Below are positions 24,704 through 33,177 of a stretch of DNA of 33,851 nt, one piece after another; position 1 is the first letter of the stretch, and each line of letters begins with the position of its first letter. The translations under genes and the position numbers were made by a program. The notes below the pieces were generated by a model that was not told the DNA's origin, did not search any database, and saw only the letters and a list, made by a program, of their open reading frames with translations. Source of the stretch: Clostridia bacterium (lineage in GTDB: Bacteria; Bacillota; Clostridia; Oscillospirales; CAG-272). The stretch covers positions 1-33,851 of the forward strand of contig JAFTPD010000018.1 in assembly GCA_017463485.1 (NCBI GenBank), written 5' to 3'.

Positions 24704-25909
24704 TTACTTATTAAAAACATATTTATCCATGCGGTCAAAGGCTTCTCTGACACAACAGCCCGGAAGCGCGAGATTGAGTCGGATATGATTCGTTCCGCCG
24801 TGCTGACGTCCGTCCTGCCAAGCGACACCGACTCGCCAACCAAGCGGCAAAAGCTCGTCCAGCGTCATATTATGCTCTCGCAGCCACTCGTCAACGTCCA
24901 TAAACACCATATACGTTCCCTGCGGACGCGAGGTACGCACGCCCTTGAAATTATCATTTATGTACTTGCAGGCGTAGTCAATATTCTCGCCAAGCACCCG
25001 GCGCAATTCACTCACCCATTCTTCGCCCTCCTCGCGATACGCACCGATAAGCGCATGCATGGAAAGCACGTTGACCTCGTTGTAATGGGACAGCGAGGAT
25101 TTCTTTTCCACGCGACGGCGCAGGCTGTCGTTGTAGATAACGTGATACGCGCCGACAAGTCCCGCAAGGTTGAAGGTTTTAGAGGGCGCGTAAAGAGCGA
25201 CAGTACGCATCTTCGCGTCCTCGCTTACAAGCTGGGTGGGAATATGCTTGTTTCCGTATAGCACTATATCCGACCATATCTCGTCCGACACCACCTTGAC
25301 GTCGTGCTTTTTGAATATCTCCATTGCGCCTTCAATTTCCCAACGCTCCCATACGCGTCCCGTGGGATTATGTGGCGAGCAGAAAATAGCGGCGTGGATG
25401 CGGTTTTCCACAATGCGTTTTTCCATGTCATCAAAGTCCATGCGCCAGATATTGTTTTCATCAAGATAGAGGGGACTTGATACGATATTGTAGCCGTTAT
25501 TTTTGAGCGATTTCGTAAAGCCCATATAGGTAGGGCTATGCACAAGCACGCTGTCACCGCGCGAGCAGAAAACGCCCATAGCCGACAGCATGCCGCCCAG
25601 CACGCCGTTTTCGTAGCCGATATGCTCTGCCTTTATATCAACAGCACCGTTGCGCTCCTTTTGCCATTTGATGATGGCATCGAAATACTCCTCACTCGGA
25701 CGGAAATATCCGAAAATAGGATGTTCAAGTCTGCGGATGATAGCCTCCGTTACCGTGGGAACGGTCTTAAAGCACATATCCGCTATCCACATAGGGATAA
25801 CGTCAAAGCCCTCATCGGGTGTGCAGGGCGTCCAATCCTCTCCAAGGCAATCCACACAAAGCGCGTCGTGACAATGCCTGTCTATAACCGATTTAAAATC
25901 GTACTTCAT
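24704..25909 (-). CDS. PLP-dependent C-S lyase/aminotransferase, PatB/MalY type
   Basis: The 401-residue fold-type I enzyme begins with the MalY/PatB signature (YDFKSVIDRHCHDALCVD ... DVIPMWIADMCFKTVPTVTEAI). It continues through FCSPHNPTGRVW and VVSDEIWSDIVLYG to the PLP lysine K244 in APSKTFNLAGL. Family members cleave cystathionine or cysteine conjugates to thiol, pyruvate and ammonia. I chose the ATG at 25909 since GAGGAAAAAGTA lies before it. It begins 16 bp after the helicase stop and shares the terminator, so it may be transcribed with the defence operon, although its function looks metabolic. Confidence 0.88.
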   Translation of the reverse strand: MKYDFKSVIDRHCHDALCVDCLGEDWTPCTPDEGFDVIPMWIADMCFKTVPTVTEAIIRRLEHPIFGYFRPSEEYFDAIIKWQKERNGAVDIKAEHIGYENGVLGGMLSAMGVFCSRGDSVLVHSPTYMGFTKSLKNNGYNIVSSPLYLDENNIWRMDFDDMEKRIVENRIHAAIFCSPHNPTGRVWERWEIEGAMEIFKKHDVKVVSDEIWSDIVLYGNKHIPTQLVSEDAKMRTVALYAPSKTFNLAGLVGAYHVIYNDSLRRRVEKKSSLSHYNEVNVLSMHALIGAYREEGEEWVSELRRVLGENIDYACKYINDNFKGVRTSRPQGTYMVFMDVDEWLREHNMTLDELLPLGWRVGVAWQDGRQHGGTNHIRLNLALPGCCVREAFDRMDKYVFNK

Positions 25910-25925
25910 TACTTTTTCCTCGCTT

Positions 25926-28166
25926 TTATTCATTGTCAATTTGTATTTCGTTCAGCATTTGGCGAAGCCGCGCCGTCGGCTCATCCGCGCGAAGTCGGTC
26001 AGCGGCGTAGGCGCGACGCAACAGCTCGGCGGGGATATATTCGTCGTATTTTTCAAACATTGGCAGCTCGTTTTTGCCGACAAGCTCCTCGGTGACTATT
26101 CCCTCTCGCTCCACTACGTCGTTCAAATGGCGGATAAGCTCGCATCCGTCCCCCACTTCCATTCTGAAAGTGATGTAATAGCACCCCTCGAACTCCACAT
26201 TCGAGATTTTGAGAGGTGTGCCGTTTTTTGCAAGAAATTTGCGAAGCGTGCGGAAGGAGCGCGTGCCAAGCCACGGGAACACGCACCACGTGTATCCGCC
26301 GAGATGCACGACGGACTTGTCAAGCATACCTGTATTGCGCGCGATATGGCGTGCGTTTTCAAGCCGCTTTTTCGCGTTTTCCTTGAGATACGGGTACACG
26401 GTGTCCTCCTCCAGCACCTTTTTCATTCGCTGAAGTATCTTTGTGTGTATTTCGCCGAAGTCGCCCGGCCAGGATATCTCCATTTTGCCCTCGACCTGCT
26501 TGACGTAGATCAGCTTATGAAGCATATCAAGCTCCTCCACCTCCCACACGCGCCCTGCAAGAGCAAAGCGATCACCGACGGGTGGCGGAGTTGTTATAGT
26601 ACCTATCTCGTCCGAGCCTGCGCGGACGGTATAATCCTCGCTGTCCTTGAACACGGCGTAGAATTTAAAGCTTTTGAGCAATCGCTCGCCTGCCAGACCG
26701 ACAATAAGTCCCTTTTCCTCCGTGACCTCCAGAAAATCTTTTTCTATCATAGAGATAATAAGGGTACGGTAGTCCTCCTTGTCCACGTTTGCAAAGGGTG
26801 GGAGCGACAAGACGCGCCCTGCAAGTCGCGCGGGAGTCAGCTCGCCCGACGCGGCAAGGATACTCAATGTCTGGTGGAACAAAAGGCTGAACGGCATTTT
26901 CCGTCTTGCGGGCGGCTCGATAAACCGCTCCTCAATATAAAGCTGTATAATGGCTATTCCGCGCAAAAGCTCCCAAGGTATGAGCTGTGGCAGAGGGGTA
27001 TTCGGAAGCGGATCCTCCTCGCGGAACACCATCATCATCTCGGGCGGCTCATCACGTCTGCCCGACCGTCCGAGCCGTTGCAAAAAGCCCGTGACCGAGT
27101 TAGGAGCTTGACTTTGAAGCACGCGCTCAAGGCGTCCGATATCAATACCCAGCTCCATTGTAACCGTGGCGCAGGTGACGGCAAACTCCTCCTCGTTTTT
27201 CATCTTTGCCTCTGCCTCCTCGCGAAGTGCGGCAGATAAATTTCCATGATGGATAAGGAAAATATCCCTGTCCCCGCGATTTTTGGCTATTTGTCGGAGA
27301 GTTGCGCAAATGTACTCCGTTTCCTCGCGGGAATTGGAAAACACCAAGGATTTTTTATCTCGCACACAGTCGTACATATACTCGTACCCTGCGTCAAGCT
27401 GTGGCATTTTGGGCGGAGCTGACGGAGCATCGCGCCCCTCGTCACTTTCCGCACTCGCCACGTAAAAATGCTCAAGTCCCAAGCGCCATTTTATCCGTCC
27501 GCCGCCAAAGTCGGGAACGTCGGTGGGAATACCCGTATCAGCCGACAGCCACTCTGCCGCCAGAGTGGGATCGCCAATGGTTGCCGAAAGTCCCACGCGG
27601 CGCGGCACTCTGCCTATAATATGCGCGATACGGCTGAGCTGACAGATGATCTGATTTCCTCTATCCGTTCCCGTCAGCGTGTGTATCTCGTCAATGACGA
27701 TATAGCGCAGGTCACCGAAAAGTCTTGGTATATCGTTTGAACGGTTGATGAGCATAGCCTCCAGCGATTCGGGGGTTATCTGCAATATTCCCGAAGGCCG
27801 CTCAAGCAGCTTTTTCTTGTGGGACATAGCCACGTCACCGTGCCAGCGTGTAACCGTTATTCCCGACGCTTCAAGCAGCTCGTCCATGCGGGAAAACTGA
27901 TCGTTGATAAGGCTTTTTAAGGGTGCGATATAAAGCGCGCCGACACTTGATGAGGGGTGCTCGTAAAGCTCGGAGAGTATGGGGAAGAACGCCGCCTCCG
28001 TCTTGCCGCTAGCGGTTGATGAGGTCAGGAGAAGGTGGTTGCCCGTCAAAAACAGTGTGCGCGCCGCCGCTATCTGCACCTCGCGCAGCTCCTCCCATTT
28101 GCGGGAGAAAATATATTCGCGTATGAACTCGGGAAATCGGGAAAAGATCTTGTCAGCCTCATTCAT
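25926..28166 (-). CDS. sngC: Shango SngC-like DEIH-box helicase (BrxHI/Lhr-like)
   Basis: The 746-residue superfamily 2 helicase has motif I TASGKT (51-56), motif Ia APLKSLINDQ, motif II DEIH (159-162), motif III SAT (194-196) and motif VI QRLGRSGRR near residue 375. A long C-terminal region follows, as in Lhr-like and BREX BrxHI proteins. It is the last gene of the three-gene operon TerB_N protein, P-loop ATPase, helicase, the composition of Shango, in which the helicase is SngC. It begins 28 bp after the sngB-like stop. GGAGG lies 12 nt before the ATG, slightly long. The helicase call is firm; the Shango name rests on gene order and domain content. Confidence 0.82.
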   Translation of the reverse strand: MNEADKIFSRFPEFIREYIFSRKWEELREVQIAAARTLFLTGNHLLLTSSTASGKTEAAFFPILSELYEHPSSSVGALYIAPLKSLINDQFSRMDELLEASGITVTRWHGDVAMSHKKKLLERPSGILQITPESLEAMLINRSNDIPRLFGDLRYIVIDEIHTLTGTDRGNQIICQLSRIAHIIGRVPRRVGLSATIGDPTLAAEWLSADTGIPTDVPDFGGGRIKWRLGLEHFYVASAESDEGRDAPSAPPKMPQLDAGYEYMYDCVRDKKSLVFSNSREETEYICATLRQIAKNRGDRDIFLIHHGNLSAALREEAEAKMKNEEEFAVTCATVTMELGIDIGRLERVLQSQAPNSVTGFLQRLGRSGRRDEPPEMMMVFREEDPLPNTPLPQLIPWELLRGIAIIQLYIEERFIEPPARRKMPFSLLFHQTLSILAASGELTPARLAGRVLSLPPFANVDKEDYRTLIISMIEKDFLEVTEEKGLIVGLAGERLLKSFKFYAVFKDSEDYTVRAGSDEIGTITTPPPVGDRFALAGRVWEVEELDMLHKLIYVKQVEGKMEISWPGDFGEIHTKILQRMKKVLEEDTVYPYLKENAKKRLENARHIARNTGMLDKSVVHLGGYTWCVFPWLGTRSFRTLRKFLAKNGTPLKISNVEFEGCYYITFRMEVGDGCELIRHLNDVVEREGIVTEELVGKNELPMFEKYDEYIPAELLRRAYAADRLRADEPTARLRQMLNEIQIDNE

Positions 28167-28194
28167 ATCAAGGGCTCACCTCCAAATCAAATCT

Positions 28195-29598
28195 TTAGAA
28201 ATTAAGCAGCTCTGCGGTTATCTTTTTTCTTTCGGCATCAACTGGTTTTGCACCGTCACTCCACGGGTCGCCGTCGCTATCCGAATCGGTTTTCAGAGTT
28301 ACTGCACTACCCACCACCTCAGCGAAACTCGCCTCGGGATTCTGCATCAGGATGTTCAGCACCGTCATATAGTCGCGGAGCATCTCACGCGGCGTTATCA
28401 TGCTGTCCGCACCCGCGCGAGACAGACATATCTGTAAAAATTTCAACTGCTCCTCGTCACTGATGCGCACATTCCAATTATAATACTGCGAATACAGCGC
28501 GCTGACGCGGCGAATGAGAGCCAACAACTCGTCGTCGGACAAGCGGCGCAGACGTATGACGGGACCAATCAAATTCTTAAATCCATCAAGGGCAAATCTG
28601 CTGTCGCAAAGTCGTGAACGAAGTGCCTCGTAGCTGAAAAGTCCGCGGCGAGGATCTTCAAGAAATTGCGGCGTGCCTCCAAAGACTATACAAAGTCCCG
28701 GGGCACGACCCTGCAGGGTATCGTTGAACATTGAAAGTATCTTTTCGTAGTTGTTTTCGCGGCTGACTCGGTGGGTTATCTTATAGAGATTTACGCACTC
28801 GTCGATAAACACCACGAGTCCGCGATAGCCCATTTTGCGCACGAGAGTTGCCCACAGCTTCAAAAAATCGTACCAGTTATCGTCGTCAATGATAACGGAC
28901 ACCGAAAAGCCAAGCTCGCCTCTTGCCTCCGTTTTGCTGGCGAATTCGCCGCGAAGCCAACGGAGTGCCGCACTCATTTTGCGCTGTGATTCGTCGCCGC
29001 TATCAAGATATGCGCGGTAATATTCCGTTACCACGCGGGCGAAATCAAAGCCGCCGACAAGGTATTCAAGCTCGCCTATCTCGCTCTTGACAAGAGCTGT
29101 AAGCTTTGCGGAAAACTCAGCACTGTCAGGGGATATCCCCTCCCCTGCAAGTCTTTCCTGCAGGGTGGATATCCATCTTCCTATAAGCTTTGGCAACGCC
29201 CCGCCGTCGGGAGATGACTTGGACGCCAGATTTTTTATAAGCTCTCGGTAGGTGGCAACGCCCGAGCCGCCACTGCCGTGAAGTCGCCGCTCGGGCGACA
29301 GGTCGGCGTCGGCGGTGATGAAGTCGCGCTCCAAGGCATAGCCTCTGATAAGCTGAATGAGAAAGCTCTTTCCGCTTCCGTATCTTCCGATAAGAAAACG
29401 CATAGCTCCGCCGCCCTCGTTGACCTCCTCAAGGTCGGAGAGCATTGCGGCTATCTCGTCCCGTCTGCCAATAGCAATATAAGGCGCGCCCGCGCGCGGA
29501 ACGACGCCCGCAGACACGGATGACAGGAGCGAGGAGAGTATGCGCCTCGGAACCTTAACCTCGGAATTATTATTCATAGCATTAGTATTTTCTTGCAT
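28195..29598 (-). CDS. sngB: Shango SngB-like P-loop ATPase (DUF2791/BrxD-like)
   Basis: The 467-residue ATPase has Walker A GRYGSGKS (71-78), Walker B LVVFIDE (261-267) and sensor-like VFGGTPQFLEDPRRG, with an arginine-rich C-terminal half (RLRRLSDDELLALI). The order AIGRRDEI ... FLIGRYGSGKSFLIQ is typical of DUF2791, the family of BREX BrxD. In Shango, SngB is the ATPase encoded between the TerB-domain protein and the helicase, exactly as here (12 bp and 28 bp gaps). GGAGG is 4 nt before ATG. It probably works with the helicase on invading DNA; this is inferred from the family. Confidence 0.82.
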   Translation of the reverse strand: MQENTNAMNNNSEVKVPRRILSSLLSSVSAGVVPRAGAPYIAIGRRDEIAAMLSDLEEVNEGGGAMRFLIGRYGSGKSFLIQLIRGYALERDFITADADLSPERRLHGSGGSGVATYRELIKNLASKSSPDGGALPKLIGRWISTLQERLAGEGISPDSAEFSAKLTALVKSEIGELEYLVGGFDFARVVTEYYRAYLDSGDESQRKMSAALRWLRGEFASKTEARGELGFSVSVIIDDDNWYDFLKLWATLVRKMGYRGLVVFIDECVNLYKITHRVSRENNYEKILSMFNDTLQGRAPGLCIVFGGTPQFLEDPRRGLFSYEALRSRLCDSRFALDGFKNLIGPVIRLRRLSDDELLALIRRVSALYSQYYNWNVRISDEEQLKFLQICLSRAGADSMITPREMLRDYMTVLNILMQNPEASFAEVVGSAVTLKTDSDSDGDPWSDGAKPVDAERKKITAELLNF

Positions 29599-29610
29599 AT
29601 TTCCTCCAAA

Positions 29611-31266
29611 TCAAATACTCTCGCGCACAGCGTCGGCGTAGTCCTCTATCACGCTGTAGCCGCCGTCACATTCCTCAAGTATGATGTCGCCTATCTCGCC
29701 GTCGGCGGAGATGGCGTTTATCTCGTCAGCAAGCGCGTCGGGCATCTTGCCCATCCGTCTTGCAAATTCACGCTGTCCCGAAATGTCACCGTCAAGGCAC
29801 AGCCGCACAAACTCCGAAAGCTCGCCGAAAGTAGTATCTGCCTGCGGCTCGACTGCGAGTTCGGCTTCAGCTTCGACCTTGACCGACTCGAAAGCGTCAC
29901 CGTCGTCGCCAAACGCCTCGGTGAGAATTTTCGTCGTTTCCCAAGAGCTTTTTTCAATCGCATCAGCTCCTTTTAGCGAAACCTCTACGCGCGGCAGATC
30001 GTATCTGCGCTCATATTCGGGCATTTTCTTTATTTCGTCTGCCTTTTTCAGCGCGGCAATATAGTCCGTCGGCGTGCGAGGGGACATATATGCGTCAATA
30101 GCGTCACGCAAATTTATGGGCAGCGACATAACGCTGAGACGGGAGCGCGTACCTATCCAAGAGCGCAATCTGTTCTCTATATGCCGCACCATATCGCCAA
30201 TAAGAAATCTCAATTCGTGCGAACGCGAAAAGGACGTATAGGACACCGACACGCGGAGCTTGTTCATATACGCACACAGCGCCCCCGAATACACGTCACG
30301 CCTGACCGTACAGTCGCCCATGCTGACAAGCGGCTTCTCCCCATTTTCCCTTTGCAGAATAAGGGGAATTATCGCTCCGAGGGTGGACGGTATCATTTTT
30401 TCAAACAGCTCCCTGTGCTGACCTTGATAAAATTTGCTTTTCGTGTAATCATAGCTACAGCAAAAGCGCAGGAAAAACCGCGCGATCTCCTCAGCACCTC
30501 CCCGCTCGGATACGGGGTCAAGATAAAACTCCTTCAAGGTGGCAGAGCCGGATAGGGCGCACAGCTCCTCCGTCGTCAGTAGCTCGGACGGCGGCAATTT
30601 GTGGACAAGGCAAAAGTCGCACATCCATTCAGCCGCGTGAACGTCAAGCTGAGGAAATTTCTTGCGGTAATTACGCCAGACAAGCGCCATTTCATCCCTT
30701 GCCTCACGCGCTGACTCGCTCGTGTGCGGAATATTTATAAGCTCAAAAAAGTAAAGCAGGATATAGGAATAATCAATTTTGATATACTCTCCTTGCCGCG
30801 CGCTCTCTCGCCAATAAACGTAATAAGCGAGCTGACCGCGCCGCATCTGCGCGTATTGCGGGAGATAGGAAAAGAAAGACTCGTATGGGGGTGTCCCCTC
30901 GGGACGGCGGGCATGATATTTTTCAGCATCCGCAACAAAGCTCTCAAAATATCTGTACGAGCTGTCCCACGCAAAAACGGACACTCGGTGGATCAGCAAG
31001 CCGTCGGTGGTGTATTCAAACAGCGGCGTTGGCTCGCGCTCGTCGGCGGTATGCGGCGGAACGTAGTGTATCTTGCCTATCTCGCTTGTGTTTTCCTCGC
31101 CGTCAAAGACGTGTACCTTCTCCCCAACCTTGTCGCTGTCGAATTCTATCTCCACAGCGCGGGGCGTTGGACGCGTGGTGGGGATTGGACGGGACACCGA
31201 CTTTTTTGCGGGGAGCAGATTGTCAATGCTCCAAAAATCGTCAAAAGCTTTCGTTTTATCGCTCAA
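29611..31266 (-). CDS. sngA: Shango SngA-like TerB_N-domain protein
   Basis: A protein of about 551 residues. Residues after about 100 match the TerB_N region found in tellurite-resistance-linked and phage-defence proteins (ESFFSYLPQYAQMRRGQLAYYVYWRESARQGEYIKIDYSYILLYFFELINI). Later parts include a central helical region (ELLTTEELCALSG) and an acidic C-terminal tail. I propose the TTG at 31266 because AGGAGG sits 7 nt before it; an ATG two codons earlier overlaps the SD. It is first in the operon, behind a TTGACA-17-TACAAT promoter. SngA in Shango is a TerB-like protein; its biochemical role is unknown. Confidence 0.78.
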   Translation of the reverse strand: MSDKTKAFDDFWSIDNLLPAKKSVSRPIPTTRPTPRAVEIEFDSDKVGEKVHVFDGEENTSEIGKIHYVPPHTADEREPTPLFEYTTDGLLIHRVSVFAWDSSYRYFESFVADAEKYHARRPEGTPPYESFFSYLPQYAQMRRGQLAYYVYWRESARQGEYIKIDYSYILLYFFELINIPHTSESAREARDEMALVWRNYRKKFPQLDVHAAEWMCDFCLVHKLPPSELLTTEELCALSGSATLKEFYLDPVSERGGAEEIARFFLRFCCSYDYTKSKFYQGQHRELFEKMIPSTLGAIIPLILQRENGEKPLVSMGDCTVRRDVYSGALCAYMNKLRVSVSYTSFSRSHELRFLIGDMVRHIENRLRSWIGTRSRLSVMSLPINLRDAIDAYMSPRTPTDYIAALKKADEIKKMPEYERRYDLPRVEVSLKGADAIEKSSWETTKILTEAFGDDGDAFESVKVEAEAELAVEPQADTTFGELSEFVRLCLDGDISGQREFARRMGKMPDALADEINAISADGEIGDIILEECDGGYSVIEDYADAVRESI

Positions 31267-31311
31267 GATCATCCCTCCTCTCTCAAAAATTTGCAAAATT
31301 GTTAATATACC

Positions 31312-31340
31312 ATTGTACCATACAAAAGCAGTCTTGTCAA
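31312..31340 (-). promoter_or_regulatory. Promoter for the Shango-like operon
   Basis: Reverse-strand TTGACA (31340-31335), a 17 bp spacer and TACAAT (31317-31312), about 45 nt before the sngA-like TTG. Confidence 0.75.
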
Positions 31341-31389
31341 GTCAAACGTGTTTCAATCCTGCACTTTACAGAAAATTAAAAAACTGTGC

Positions 31390-31418
31390 TTGACAAGCGC
31401 GCGGCGGTGCTATATAAT
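31390..31418 (+). promoter_or_regulatory. Sigma-A promoter for the small membrane protein
   Basis: TTGACA (31390-31395), a 17 bp spacer and TATAAT (31413-31418), 35 nt before the TTG start; divergent from the Shango promoter. Confidence 0.82.
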
Positions 31419-31452
31419 AATTGTAGCTTGATAAATTAAAGGAGGTATTGCC

Positions 31453-31971
31453 TTGAAGATCAAAAATGCCGCTGTTAATTCTCTGATATATTTTCTGTAT
31501 TTTTTCGGCGCATGCCTTATCACTATGCTTGCCGAGGCACTGTTGCTCAAAATAATAGACAAATTCGTAATTCTCCCCTACCTCACCCAAACCGTTATGC
31601 GTATAGTTATCTATTCAGCCGCCGTCCCCGCGCTCGTATCCCTGCTCGGCTATTTTGAGGGCTACAGAGAGGCTCGCTTCAACGCGGCAGAATCGGCTGT
31701 TTCCTGCGTTTTTGCAATAATTCTGCACTCCCTTTTCGCCATGCTGTTTAATTTTCAGGCGTTTATCACGGGCGCTGTCAGGTTTACCGCGGGACTTATC
31801 CACAACGGCTCAGAGATCACTTATGAGAATATGATGAGTCAGACGCCCTACTCGCTCTTTCTGCTCATATTTCTGGCTTACGGAGCTCTGTACTCCCTCC
31901 TGCTCATGTTTTTCAAATACTACGGAGCAAAGAAACGCATTTCCGACAGACGCGAGCTGACGGGAGAATAA
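31453..31971 (+). CDS. Four-helix membrane protein, unknown
   Basis: The 172-residue protein has about four hydrophobic helices (SLIYFLYFFGACLITMLAEALLL; VMRIVIYSAAVPALVSLLGYF; SAVSCVFAIILHSLFAMLFNF; YSLFLLIFLAYGALYSLLLMFF) and a charged C-terminal tail. It resembles the uncharacterised small integral membrane proteins common in Clostridia; no motif gives function. TTG is the start, with GGAGG 7 nt before it. It is divergent from the Shango operon, 186 bp from its first gene. A link to defence is possible but unproven. Confidence 0.72.
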   Translation: MKIKNAAVNSLIYFLYFFGACLITMLAEALLLKIIDKFVILPYLTQTVMRIVIYSAAVPALVSLLGYFEGYREARFNAAESAVSCVFAIILHSLFAMLFNFQAFITGAVRFTAGLIHNGSEITYENMMSQTPYSLFLLIFLAYGALYSLLLMFFKYYGAKKRISDRRELTGE

Positions 31972-31977
31972 ATTTAA

Positions 31978-32001
31978 GGCAGAGAATTCTCTGCCTTTTT
32001 T
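31978..32001 (+). terminator. Intrinsic terminator after the membrane protein gene
   Basis: GGCAGAGAATTCTCTGCC (perfect palindrome 31978-31995) followed by TTTTTT. Confidence 0.88.
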
Positions 32002-32114
32002 ATTTGGAGAATTGAAAACGGGAAATTGGAGGGCAATTCGTCAGTCGTCCGAAACGCCGCAAAAATCATAGAGATGTTTACTGTTATTACATAACGAAAA
32101 GCCCCTTATTGCGC

Positions 32115-32539
32115 GGGACGTCGAACCGCTTTCTGCGAAAGCCGCCCTCCCCTACCGCGAGAAAATCAAATGAAGCTTTTCGCAAAGCGAAAAGCAACAT
32201 CAATTATTCATTATTCATTATTCATAATTCATTATTCTTTATTCTTTATCACGGACAGTCGGGGACGCCTGTCCCTACAAACGATTAGAATTTTTCGTTG
32301 TTTTAACACCAAAAGGTTTATATTGCCTTTCTGTTATTCAATAACGAAAATCTTTTCAAAATTGTAGGGACAGGCGGCTTTCGCAGAAAGCGGCTCGACT
32401 GTCCGCACGAGAAAGGCATAATTTTTTAACGGGAGGAGACCATTTGCAAGCAAATGCGCCCCTCCCCTACGGTGAGAAAGTAAAAGCTCCGTTGAAATAT
32501 TATATTTCTCGGTAGGGGACGGCGCCCACGACGTCCCGT
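32115..32539. repeat. Family of dispersed palindromic units (GGGACGTC / CTGTCCCTAC type)
   Basis: Related units lie at 32115-32157, 32253-32278, 32364-32405 and 32513-32539 in both orientations. Two of them carry the same internal CCGCTTTCTGCGAAAGCCGCC-like hairpin module (its two halves CGCTTTC/GAAAG are complementary), and others lack it. There is no gene in the region from 31972 to 33142. It is a repeat graveyard next to the defence operon. Confidence 0.6.
32203..32248 (+). repeat. AT-rich heptamer tandem repeat (ATTATTC)
   Basis: About six tandem, partly degenerate copies of ATTATTC/ATAATTC. No spacer pattern, so not CRISPR. Confidence 0.75.
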
Positions 32540-32601
32540 AATATCGCAAAAATCATCAATAATCCGAAATACGAACAAATGCATTTTACATCATGGAAAA
32601 A

Positions 32602-32651
32602 CACCTCATCCGTCACGGCTTCGCCGCGCCACCTTCTCCCACTGGAGAAGG
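32602..32651 (+). repeat. Half-copy of the CACCTCATCC palindromic element
   Basis: Begins CACCTCATCC and ends in CTTCTCCCACTGGAGAAGG, matching the left half of the complete element at 24558-24641. Confidence 0.75.
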
Positions 32652-32801
32652 CTTAATATCCTAAAAGGTATATGCGGAAGCCCTCCTCTGGGAGGAGGGG
32701 ATGCGACGCTTTAGCGGCGCGGGGAGGAGCCTGCGTGCCAAAAAGATTTTATTCTTTTTTCGTTACGCGTTCTCCCTCAGTCTTTTGCTTCGCAAAATCC
32801 A

Positions 32802-32820
32802 GCTCCCTCCCGGAGGGAGC
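32802..32820. repeat. Short GC-rich palindrome
   Basis: GCTCCCTCC-c-GGAGGGAGC is a perfect 9 bp dyad with a single central base, within the repeat-rich tract and unlinked to any gene. Confidence 0.6.
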
Positions 32821-32923
32821 CTTTCACAAAACATATCCTATCTCTATCCCTTGTTTGCTTTTTTTCATCGGTTAACCTCTTTTGAACCACGCCACTATGG
32901 CGGGGTTTTCGTTTTACAAAAAT

Positions 32924-33113
32924 CACCTCATCCACCGCTACGCGGTCCCCCTTCTCCCACTGGAGAAGGCTCAATCAAAAAAACTTTTCGTTGCCTTATA
33001 ACCGTTAGTTCTCAAGCGCCTTTGGGTTGTGTATTAAGGAAAAAGGTTCTATAAAAAGCCTTCTCCAGTGGGAGAAGGGGGACCATTCGCTGTAGCGAAT
33101 GGTGGATGAGGTG
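32924..33113. repeat. Split palindromic element bounded by CACCTCATCC and GGATGAGGTG
   Basis: A left half (32924-32970) and a right half (33059-33113) face each other with about 90 bp of unrelated sequence between them, as if the 84 bp palindrome had received an insertion at its central CTTCTCC/GGAGAAG region. The right half also holds CCATTCGC/GCGAATGG. Confidence 0.7.
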
Positions 33114-33142
33114 TCAAAATATCACATTTTTTTATTTTCCTG

Positions 33143-33171
33143 TTTACTTTTGTAAAAATATGTGATATAAT
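33143..33171 (+). promoter_or_regulatory. Promoter of RNA-SLOG cassette 1
   Basis: TTTACT (33143-33148), exactly 17 bp, TATAAT (33166-33171). The 37 nt from 33135 to 33171 are identical to those in cassette 2, offset 394. Confidence 0.82.
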
Positions 33172-33177
33172 AACTAT

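Noticed and set aside
25941-27239. 432-codon plus-strand open frame
   Set aside because: It lies antisense to the helicase, whose motifs I, II, III and VI are all on the reverse strand. No RBS and no recognisable domain.
25926-31266. BREX type 2 locus
   Set aside because: BrxD- and BrxHI-like genes are present, but no PglZ phosphatase, PglX methyltransferase or PglW kinase. The TerB_N partner fits Shango better.
32203-32248. Possible CRISPR array
   Set aside because: Units are 7 nt tandem copies with no spacers, and no cas genes are visible.
32672-33054. Short frames in the repeat tract (67-117 codons)
   Set aside because: They read through palindromic repeats and lack RBS and recognisable protein features.
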